Of a stretch of 64,000 nucleotides of DNA, positions 33,849-41,417 are shown one piece after another (within the stretch, counting starts at the first letter, position 1; each line of letters starts with the position of its first letter). A program made the translations under genes and the position numbers. The DNA is taken from NCBI GenBank assembly GCA_964607675.1, contig CAZSLC010000002.1, positions 50,778 through 114,777 of the forward strand. Reading direction: 5' to 3'. The DNA comes from CAZSLC01 sp964607675. GTDB taxonomy: Bacteria > Bacteroidota > Bacteroidia > Bacteroidales > UBA932. The notes under the pieces were generated by a model, which was given only the letters and a program-made list of their open reading frames with translations, was not told the DNA's origin and searched no databases.

Positions 33849-36780
33849 TGTTATACTGTTTTTTCTTGTTTAATAGATCAAGGGCCTTCCCAAACAACCA
33901 TGCGAGAATGAAATAGAGAATTGTAATCACAATCAAAGGGAAAAACGCATCAAATGTTCTACTCCTTATAATATCGGATGCTTTAGTTAAATCTTGAACT
34001 GCGATATAGCCCACCACTGATGTCATCTTAACTAAAGAGATGACCTCCCCTTTATAGATAGGAAGCACTCTTGCACGAGCTTGTGGCATAATAATATATT
34101 GGAAAGTCCTAACACCACTAAACCCCAATGCAATCCCTGCCTCCTTCTGCCCTTTATCTATACTTTCGATTGATGTTCTGAACATTTCGCTTACATATCC
34201 AGCAAAATTCATAGCAAAAGTAATAATGGCTACAATGGTGGCGGAGATATTTACTTTTGCAAAAACAACATAGAAGATGATCATCAAAAGGACCAAAATA
34301 GGTATTCCTCTCATAAGGTCAATATATACTTTTGCAAAAGTAGAAAACAACTTAACCTTGCTCATCCTAAGATAGCAAACTATTGCCCCTAACAATGTCC
34401 CAAGCAGTATGGCAAAAATAGAAATGATGATAGTCTGGTATAATCCGTCAAGAATTATAAGATATCTTTTTTCAAGGATTATGTTGTTGATAAAACTCTC
34501 CTCTATTTTTTTGTACCATGGTTTTTTGATGATTTGATCTTTGCCATTGGTTTTAGAGGCTAATAATATTTGAGGATTAGAAAAATACTCTTCTGAAAAA
34601 GTGACAACTTTGGCCCTCTCTTGGGTCGCGGTGAAATTAGACACAATAGCGTCAGTTTTTCCACTAATCAGAGAGGCGGTTAAAGCCGAAAATTTCATAT
34701 CATGAAATATAACTTTTCGTTCTATTTTATTTGCTACTCTTTGGATAAGTTCAGCATCAAATCCTGTTATGACATTATCTTTGACAAAGCACATCGGTTC
34801 TCTATTGGCTGAAACTGCAATGTGCCACTCTTTTCCATCATTAGTTATTGGTATGTTGACATCTTGGTATTTATTGTTTATAGGATCCATCCATCTTTTG
34901 GCCATCTCATCAAGGGTTCCATCACTTTTCAACTCCGATATGGCTGAATTTACAGAGTTCAAAAAAACTTTATCAACATCTTTTCTGAATGCAATCGCAG
35001 CCCCCTCTTTGGTGTAATTTTTATCTAATATTATGATGTTATTTGTGTTCCTGATGGCATTGATGGCATTTGTATAGGAAGTCATTACATATTTAACCTT
35101 ATTTGTAGATAAAGCAGTAATGGCATCTGTAATATCATCAAAACAATTAATCTTAGCATCGGGAAAGTGATCTTTCATATAGAAATCTCCAAGCGATCCT
35201 GTCATAACTCCCACCTTCGCTTTGTCAATATCGCTCCCATCATTTTTAAGGAGAGACTCTCCCTCAAAACTATCTGAAAGAGATGTTTTGAGGCACGCCG
35301 CACAAGTCACAAAATCGTAATATGAATCGGAAAAATCAATAACTTTACTTCTCTCTTCTGTCTTCATCAAGGAAGAGGCGATAATATCAATCTTACGAGA
35401 TTGAAGCAGAGGAATCAGTGATCCGAATTTTGAAATATTGAACTCTGGTCTCATTCCGACACTGGCAAGGAACCTACTAATAATGTCAATATCTAATCCT
35501 GACACTTGATTGTTTATTACAAAATTGTAAGGTACTATCTCCGCCGATGAACCTACAACCACACTTTTAGCATTTTCTTGGTATTCAATATTATCAATAG
35601 TCTGGCCAGAGACATCATCTATGTTCCATTTAGTTAGCAATTGATCATACTCACCGCTCTCTCTTATCTGCTTAAGATAATTATTAAACATCGAAGACAA
35701 GGGGTCTCCCTTTCTAAAGCCGAAATGCAACCCTGTAGTGTATATGTCGTTTTCCAGTATTGATACTTCTGGATTGATCTTCATTGCATTTATGGTTTCG
35801 AGATAATCAAGGACTATGACATCACATTTCTTTTTAAGGAGTGCCTGGATTAAATTAGTACTTTCATCTACTCTTATAATATTTGAAAGGGGATATGTTT
35901 TTGTAATAAAATCATCTTGAGCTGAGCCGAGCAGTACTCCAATGGTCGATTTAGAGGCACTCTCAAGTGAGCTAAATCCCTTTGAAGTGTTATCGTTTTT
36001 TATTACAACAGAAGTGAAAGAGGAATAATATGGATCCGAAAAATCAACTTGTTTTGATCTTTCAGGTGTGGGGCAAAGAGAATTGCAAGCAATATCTACT
36101 GTCCCTGCCGAGAGGGCAGCTATCAACCCACCGAAATTGATGATTGAAAACTCTATAGGCCTTTCTAAATGGGCTGCAAATCGCTCTAAAAGTTCAGCCT
36201 CAACCCCTGATTTACGGCCATTCTTGATAAAAAAGAATCCTTGATTGTCGCATGCTGTAGCTATTTTGATTGATTCCCCACTTCGTGGGATATTTGAAAA
36301 ATCAGGCATAGAGGCATTCTCGAAATTATCTATCCAATTGGTGCAAATGCTATCATATATACCATTTGACTTTACCTCTTTTAGAAACTCATTGAAATGA
36401 TCTTTTAGCTCGGTATCCTCTTTATTGAACGCCATCGCATAGTTCTCAGAGACAATCTTTTTAATAAATACTCTATATTTGTCATCACTTCCAAAGGCAA
36501 TTTTATGGGGTATATATTCGACAAAGATGGCGTCAGATTTATTGGAGTTCAGAGAAAGATAGAGATCTGTAAATGTATCAACTCTGTTGATTTTAGCATT
36601 TGGAAAGTGCTCCATTACATATTTCTCATGAGTAGTTCCTGTAATTACAGAGATTCTGGCATTACCAAGGTCAGATTCTCGATGTAATACAATAGTATCA
36701 TCCCCTTTATTGCCTCCACATGAAGTAAGTAAAAAGAGTGATGATACTATTAAAAATACAAATCTATTAAGCAAACTCAT
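33835..36780 (-). CDS. Amino-acid ABC importer: three sets of binding-protein lobes fused to the permease
   Basis: A single 981-residue polypeptide. It begins with a lipoprotein signal (LFLLTSCGG, cysteine near residue 21). An isolated second lobe of a family 3 solute-binding protein follows (about 40-150), then two full binding domains (about 168-385 and 405-640), then a first lobe only (about 650-745). A HisM/GlnP-type permease closes it (about 765-970), with the EAGIALGFSG coupling loop. Internal homology is visible: EHFPNAKIN near residue 57 matches DHFPDAKIN in the third unit. The permease faces the ATPase encoded next. GlnP-type fusions with one or two binding domains are known; the off-phase lobe order here is odd. 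The substrate is probably polar amino acids. Confidence 0.85.
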   Translation of the reverse strand: MSLLNRFVFLIVSSLFLLTSCGGNKGDDTIVLHRESDLGNARISVITGTTHEKYVMEHFPNAKINRVDTFTDLYLSLNSNKSDAIFVEYIPHKIAFGSDDKYRVFIKKIVSENYAMAFNKEDTELKDHFNEFLKEVKSNGIYDSICTNWIDNFENASMPDFSNIPRSGESIKIATACDNQGFFFIKNGRKSGVEAELLERFAAHLERPIEFSIINFGGLIAALSAGTVDIACNSLCPTPERSKQVDFSDPYYSSFTSVVIKNDNTSKGFSSLESASKSTIGVLLGSAQDDFITKTYPLSNIIRVDESTNLIQALLKKKCDVIVLDYLETINAMKINPEVSILENDIYTTGLHFGFRKGDPLSSMFNNYLKQIRESGEYDQLLTKWNIDDVSGQTIDNIEYQENAKSVVVGSSAEIVPYNFVINNQVSGLDIDIISRFLASVGMRPEFNISKFGSLIPLLQSRKIDIIASSLMKTEERSKVIDFSDSYYDFVTCAACLKTSLSDSFEGESLLKNDGSDIDKAKVGVMTGSLGDFYMKDHFPDAKINCFDDITDAITALSTNKVKYVMTSYTNAINAIRNTNNIIILDKNYTKEGAAIAFRKDVDKVFLNSVNSAISELKSDGTLDEMAKRWMDPINNKYQDVNIPITNDGKEWHIAVSANREPMCFVKDNVITGFDAELIQRVANKIERKVIFHDMKFSALTASLISGKTDAIVSNFTATQERAKVVTFSEEYFSNPQILLASKTNGKDQIIKKPWYKKIEESFINNIILEKRYLIILDGLYQTIIISIFAILLGTLLGAIVCYLRMSKVKLFSTFAKVYIDLMRGIPILVLLMIIFYVVFAKVNISATIVAIITFAMNFAGYVSEMFRTSIESIDKGQKEAGIALGFSGVRTFQYIIMPQARARVLPIYKGEVISLVKMTSVVGYIAVQDLTKASDIIRSRTFDAFFPLIVITILYFILAWLFGKALDLLNKKKQYNNDTN

Positions 36781-36808
36781 AAGCAGTGTTTTAGGTAAAC
36801 AAAGTTAA

Positions 36809-37897
36809 TCATTCAATTTTAAATTCCTTAATATTTTTGACACCAATTAATCCATAATAACTCTCTACAATTTCCCCCTTTATATATATCTTTTTTTTAT
36901 GGTTTGATGGATTGTTGACGAGGTTAAGGGCATCCCTTGCTTCTGTCCCCGAAGTTAAAGAGACAGATATACACATATTTCTATTTTGTTCGTCTGGCGA
37001 ATCTGCAATGGCGAGATTGCTACTTGACGTAAAAGGGGGATTTAACTTGATACCCGAAGAGCTTAAATCTCCCCCAACAATATATCCCTGTATCCATACG
37101 TTTTTTGCACCTATCCAACCCTCTATTTCCACCTTTCTGAGTCCCTTTTCAGCTGAACTTCCATTGTTTTCACTCCCCAATAATATATCCTCATTGAGCC
37201 ATACTCTTGTGGTGTCAATCACAACTGAGACACCTCCATTTGTGGGGGAATCAGTGTTTGTAGCCTCCAGTTTGATCTGTAAAATATTAGCAGCTGACAG
37301 CTCTCTTGCAAACAATGTCTTATCAATGCCACTATCCTTTAGATGCATCTCCACACGACCTGGTGAAAAATAGGCAATTCTATTTTCAGAAGTTGGATAC
37401 TGGAGGCTTCCATTTGATGAAGACAATATCAATTCAGAGTTACTATATTTGGATATAAAACCGCTTCCAAAAGTGACCCTCATCCCACAGTTGAGCTGTT
37501 TACAGATAAATGATACTCCGAGGTTTTCTCCCCCTTGCACAACAATTATTTGTTCATCTCCAAATAAAGGTTGGTCAAATGCAGGTGTTGAAAACGTAGT
37601 TGAATATACCCCTATTTTGTAAGTACCAGCTGAAAGTGTGATTTTTTCAGGTTTATCCTTATATATTCCATTATAAATTGTTTCATTTTCACCCTTTATT
37701 ATGGTAAGGATAAAATTGTTAGTATCTGGAATTTCAAACTCAGTCATGCTCATCATTGCCGATGATTTAAGTTTGATGATTGATGGGTAACTGTACTCAT
37801 TTGAAAATGAGATGTTCAATTGGCATTCACTCTTCTCTTTTGTGCAAGAGAGGGCAACAGTCACAATTGTTAAAATTAAAAAAAATCTTCTCTTCAT
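36809..37897 (-). CDS. DUF4493/DUF6359-type lipoprotein
   Basis: This 362-residue protein has a lipoprotein signal (ALSCTKEKSEC, cysteine near residue 18). The first about 230 residues resemble DUF4493, a Bacteroidales family of beta-sandwich surface lipoproteins (SAGTYKIGVYSTTFSTPAFDQPLF, then IIVVQGGENLGVSFICKQLNCG). The last about 110 look like the DUF6359 OB-fold, with VWIQGYIVGGD and YIKGEIVESYYGLIGVKN. It is probably exposed on the cell surface; no enzyme motif is seen. It stands alone on the minus strand after the importer genes, with its own Shine-Dalgarno-like AAGGAGAG at 37901-37908. Confidence 0.75.
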   Translation of the reverse strand: MKRRFFLILTIVTVALSCTKEKSECQLNISFSNEYSYPSIIKLKSSAMMSMTEFEIPDTNNFILTIIKGENETIYNGIYKDKPEKITLSAGTYKIGVYSTTFSTPAFDQPLFGDEQIIVVQGGENLGVSFICKQLNCGMRVTFGSGFISKYSNSELILSSSNGSLQYPTSENRIAYFSPGRVEMHLKDSGIDKTLFARELSAANILQIKLEATNTDSPTNGGVSVVIDTTRVWLNEDILLGSENNGSSAEKGLRKVEIEGWIGAKNVWIQGYIVGGDLSSSGIKLNPPFTSSSNLAIADSPDEQNRNMCISVSLTSGTEARDALNLVNNPSNHKKKIYIKGEIVESYYGLIGVKNIKEFKIE

Positions 37898-37900
37898 AAT

Positions 37901-37908
37901 CTCTCCTT
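37901..37908 (-). promoter_or_regulatory. Shine-Dalgarno-like site of the DUF4493 lipoprotein gene
   Basis: On the minus strand AAGGAGAG lies three bases before the ATG at 37897. Like the site at 18491-18499 it serves a lipoprotein gene, and it stands out because most starts here have none. Confidence 0.5.
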
Positions 37909-38005
37909 TTTTTGATGTTAATGTGGTGTAAATATATTTGAAAAAGTGTAAAAATAGTGCTGAAAATAAAGTTGCTATAAGATTTACATTGATTTTAAAA
38001 ATTAT

Positions 38006-38013
38006 TATCTTTG
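38006..38013 (+). promoter_or_regulatory. Candidate -7 box for the multi-cofactor dehydrogenase
   Basis: TATCTTTG matches TAnnTTTG, 26 bases before the ATG at 38040. It lies inside the alternative upstream reading frame, which supports the downstream start. Confidence 0.45.
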
Positions 38014-38039
38014 TTAGACCTAATTTAAAATTTAAAAAA

Positions 38040-41000
38040 ATGTATAAAATTACTTCTCATCCAATTTTTCCCATTCCTCAAGAGGATCTTATAGAGTTTC
38101 TTTATGAAGGGAAAAAAGTAGTAGGGCAGAAAGGCACTACAATAGCAGCGGCACTTCATCAAGCTGGTTTTAAAGTTCATAGTCATAGTCTTGATAATAG
38201 AAAAAGAACTATGGAGTGCGGCATCGGTAAGTGCGGTGCTTGTGAAATGCTTGTTGATGGCAAAATAAAAAGAATATGCGTTACTGCTGTTGATGGCGTT
38301 AAGTCTGTTGAGAGGTTGCAAAAAGATAATGGATTTAAAGAGGTTGATACTAATTTTAAAAAAGAAGAAAATAGTCCTAAAAAAATTTATAAAACCACAG
38401 TTGCCATAATTGGAGCAGGTCCTGCTGGGCTTGCAGTAAGAGAGGAACTCAATAAATCCAAAATAGAAAATATAGTTTTGGATAACAATAACAAAATAGG
38501 TGGTCAATTTCTCATGCAAACACACCAATTCTTTTTCTTTGAGAAAGAAAAGAGGTTTGGAGGGATGCGTGGATTTGATATTGCCAATACACTTGCAGGT
38601 GATTCAACAGATGGGATATTCCTTAATTGCGTGGTTTGGGACATATTAGAAGGGAAACGATTAGCAGTTAAAAATATCGCTACTGACGAACTTTTCTATG
38701 TAGATGCACAAGAGCTTGTTATTGCTGCAGGTGCCCTTCCATTCATGCCTGCCTTCAAAAACGATGATGTCCCTGGAGTCTATACAGCAGCAGTAGTTCA
38801 AAGGATGATGAATACCCAGTATACCCTTCTTGGGAAAAATATCCTCACCGTGGGTGCTGGGAACATAGGTTATTTAACCTCATATCAAGCTATGCAGGCG
38901 GGAGCAAGAGTAAAAGCAATCATAGAGGCTATGCCAAATGAAGGTGGTTTCCCAGTCCAAGCCAATAGGGTAAGGAGACTTGGTATTCCAATTATGACAT
39001 CGCATGTCCTTCTTGAGGCGATTCCAAATGAGGATTACACAGGCGTTGTTGGGGCAATCATTGCTAAATGTGAAAATTTCAAGCCTATTCCTGGAACAGA
39101 ACAAAGAATTGATGGGATAGACTGTATCAATATTTGCACTGGATTGTTGCCAGACAACCAACTATATGTCAAAGGAGATACCATATTTGGAAGAAGCTGC
39201 CACGGTGTTGGTGACTCTGTGAGAATAGGAGAGGGAACCTCCGCAGTTCTTCGTGGAAAACAATGTGCTTATGAAATTCTCCAAAACCTTGGAATGAGGT
39301 TTGACTATACCGCATATCTGACAGTATCTAAGGAGTATCTTGATTCTCAACAGAAGCCAACGAGGCTTCTTCAAGAACCAAATAAACCCACCGATAAACG
39401 AATGACAGAGAAGCCATTTGTTATAATGGACTGTCTATATGGTTTTGCATGTAATCCTTGCTCATTTGCTTGTAAACAAGGGGCAATTACTAAATCTTCT
39501 ACCTCTGTAACTCCGACAATAGATTATAATAAATGTATAGGGTGTATGGAGTGCGTATATCAATGTCCAGGACTTGCCATTTTTGGTTACAACTGTGATA
39601 AAAATCTACTTTTCTTACCGTTCGAGTATGAAGCAAAAGAGGGTGCAGAGGTATTCTTAATTGATAACAATGGTCAGAAACTTGGAACAGGAGTTATTGA
39701 TAAAATTCTTAAAAAGGGGAATAAAACCAATGTCGCAAGGGTGTTGTCCAACGACTTGAAAGGGGAAGATTTGATGAAGGCTAGGGGATTTATTATTAAA
39801 GAGAATTATCCTGAACCATTGCAAGTTTCAAAAGGGAAAGAAGAGGATATTAAAACATATATCTGTCACTGTGAAGATATCACAATCGACAAACTACTCT
39901 CATTGATAGGTGATAGGAAGACCATTACCGCAGATGAACTCAAGCATATCTCTCGTCTTGGAATGGGGGCATGTAGAGGAAAAAGATGTCTTCCACGTGC
40001 TAAAGCTGCCCTCAGAGGCTATGGCATAGATGTGACAGGAGAATTTACACCACGTGCTCCAATGGCAAACTTGGTTGAGATGGGCAATATTATAAACGTT
40101 AAGAAATTGGAAGATATCATCACTCCGTCCCATTCAACTACGACTGTGAAAGAAAAAGTAGGTGCAATAGTAGCAGGGGGAGGAATGGCTGGTTCTGCTT
40201 TGTTCAGATATTTGTCAGAGGCTGGTTACAAACCTATTTTGATTAATAAAGAGAGGGGAAGTTCTTGGAGAAACATAGCAGGTGGACGCCCAGCATTCTC
40301 GCTACCTGCGTTGGCTGACTTAGGAAAGCACAATCACGATATTTTTAAGGAGTTGCAAAAAATATCTAACATCAATTACCAACCAATAAGATATGTAAGT
40401 TTTGCCCACGATGAGGAGACTTATCGCTCACTTGATGCCTCAAGAGGATGGTCAGACGCATATATGATTGAATCAAAAGATTTTACAAAAGAAATTTCCG
40501 AATACTTCAACCCCAATTTAAAGATTTATTCTCATGCACTTATCTCTAACGATTGTTGGCAAGCGACTCCTGGTAAGACCGTCAATCTTGTAAGAAATAT
40601 TGGAAAAAAGAGCGGTGGTATAGTCCTTGAAGATACCGAGCTTGTAGATGTTGAAAAAATTGGCAATGAATATAAAGTAATCGTAAAGAGTTCAGACAAT
40701 AAATATACTGAGTATCATACAGATATCTTTATCAATGCCCTTGGTGCAAATGCTTCGCAATTTGCCAGCAGACTTGGTATTGAAACAGGATTGTTCCCAG
40801 TAAAACACCAAGCATTTATCACAAAGAGACTACCACTGATTGGAAAAGAAGGGGCATGCCTTGATATGTTGATTGACAGAAGAAAATACAAAGGTTTTTC
40901 TGCAGTATATGGACAACAACTCACAGAGACTGGTCAAATTATTGGATGTGCTTCACCAGCAAATGATGCGACAGAAGCCTTTAAGAACTTAACTATAAAT

Positions 41001-41282
41001 TCTCAACCTTTCTTGGAGATTGTATCTGAGGTATTTACAGATTGGATTCCTAAATTGAAAGGGGTAGGTATTCAAGCCACATGGTCAGGCTACTATACAG
41101 AGCCAAGGTACATTGTTGATCCGAAGTTGGGGCTGTTTGTAGGAATGAGAGGTCACGGCTTTATGCTTTCACAATATATTGGTAAACTATATGTAGATTT
41201 CTTACAAGGTAAGCAGGTGCCAGATTATTTCTATGATCTTGCTCTTGATAAGAAAGGGTTGAGTGAACAAGCATTCAAATAA
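38040..41282 (+). CDS. Multi-cofactor FAD-dependent dehydrogenase (SoxA/HcnABC-like fusion)
   Basis: I start this at the ATG at 38040 (MYKITSHPIF), after the promoter-like box; it is 1080 residues. In order: a [2Fe-2S] ferredoxin-like domain with Cys60, 65, 68 and 80; a pyridine-nucleotide-disulfide flavin domain (about 115-460, IIGAGPAGLAVREE); cysteine-rich iron-sulfur motifs (CNPCSFACKQ and CIGCMECVYQC, about 475-515); a BFD-like [2Fe-2S] site (CHC at 609-611, Cys645, Cys650); and a D-amino-acid/glycine-oxidase-type FAD domain (about 715-1070, IVAGGGMAGSALFRYL). These are normally separate subunits in sarcosine oxidase, HcnABC or dye-linked proline dehydrogenase. An amine or imino acid is the likely substrate; which one is unknown. 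Confidence 0.85.
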   Translation: MYKITSHPIFPIPQEDLIEFLYEGKKVVGQKGTTIAAALHQAGFKVHSHSLDNRKRTMECGIGKCGACEMLVDGKIKRICVTAVDGVKSVERLQKDNGFKEVDTNFKKEENSPKKIYKTTVAIIGAGPAGLAVREELNKSKIENIVLDNNNKIGGQFLMQTHQFFFFEKEKRFGGMRGFDIANTLAGDSTDGIFLNCVVWDILEGKRLAVKNIATDELFYVDAQELVIAAGALPFMPAFKNDDVPGVYTAAVVQRMMNTQYTLLGKNILTVGAGNIGYLTSYQAMQAGARVKAIIEAMPNEGGFPVQANRVRRLGIPIMTSHVLLEAIPNEDYTGVVGAIIAKCENFKPIPGTEQRIDGIDCINICTGLLPDNQLYVKGDTIFGRSCHGVGDSVRIGEGTSAVLRGKQCAYEILQNLGMRFDYTAYLTVSKEYLDSQQKPTRLLQEPNKPTDKRMTEKPFVIMDCLYGFACNPCSFACKQGAITKSSTSVTPTIDYNKCIGCMECVYQCPGLAIFGYNCDKNLLFLPFEYEAKEGAEVFLIDNNGQKLGTGVIDKILKKGNKTNVARVLSNDLKGEDLMKARGFIIKENYPEPLQVSKGKEEDIKTYICHCEDITIDKLLSLIGDRKTITADELKHISRLGMGACRGKRCLPRAKAALRGYGIDVTGEFTPRAPMANLVEMGNIINVKKLEDIITPSHSTTTVKEKVGAIVAGGGMAGSALFRYLSEAGYKPILINKERGSSWRNIAGGRPAFSLPALADLGKHNHDIFKELQKISNINYQPIRYVSFAHDEETYRSLDASRGWSDAYMIESKDFTKEISEYFNPNLKIYSHALISNDCWQATPGKTVNLVRNIGKKSGGIVLEDTELVDVEKIGNEYKVIVKSSDNKYTEYHTDIFINALGANASQFASRLGIETGLFPVKHQAFITKRLPLIGKEGACLDMLIDRRKYKGFSAVYGQQLTETGQIIGCASPANDATEAFKNLTINSQPFLEIVSEVFTDWIPKLKGVGIQATWSGYYTEPRYIVDPKLGLFVGMRGHGFMLSQYIGKLYVDFLQGKQVPDYFYDLALDKKGLSEQAFK

Positions 41283-41289
41283 AAACTTC

Positions 41290-41326
41290 ACGAGGCGATT
41301 TCCCTTCAGATCGGGAATCGCCTCGT
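41290..41326 (+). terminator. Long hairpin after the multi-cofactor dehydrogenase gene
   Basis: Fourteen base pairs (one G-T wobble), with arms starting ACGAGGCGAT and ending ATCGCCTCGT, enclose a nine-base loop eight bases after the stop. There is no T-run, so it may be an mRNA 3'-end stabiliser or a factor-dependent terminator. Confidence 0.6.
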
Positions 41327-41359
41327 TACTTAACCTAAACTTAAACTATGAAAAACTTC

Positions 41360-41374
41360 GTAGTAAAATACTAC
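41360..41374. other. Short palindromic hairpin between convergent genes
   Basis: GTAGTA and TACTAC arms with a three-base loop, sitting between two longer hairpins in the convergent intergenic region. Confidence 0.4.
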
Positions 41375-41380
41375 AAATAC

Positions 41381-41417
41381 TATGCCAAAATCAGGAGATT
41401 ATTCTGATTTTGGCATA
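41381..41417 (+). terminator. Bidirectional-looking hairpin overlapping the end of the helicase gene
   Basis: A perfect 14-base stem (TATGCCAAAATCAG/CTGATTTTGGCATA) with a nine-base loop is followed on the plus strand by TTTT. It covers the helicase stop codon on the minus strand, so it could end both transcripts. Confidence 0.6.

Noticed and set aside
37938..38039. Longer N-terminus for the multi-cofactor dehydrogenase
   Set aside because: It spans the TATCTTTG promoter-like box and resembles untranslated AT-rich sequence; the ferredoxin-like domain starts after 38040.
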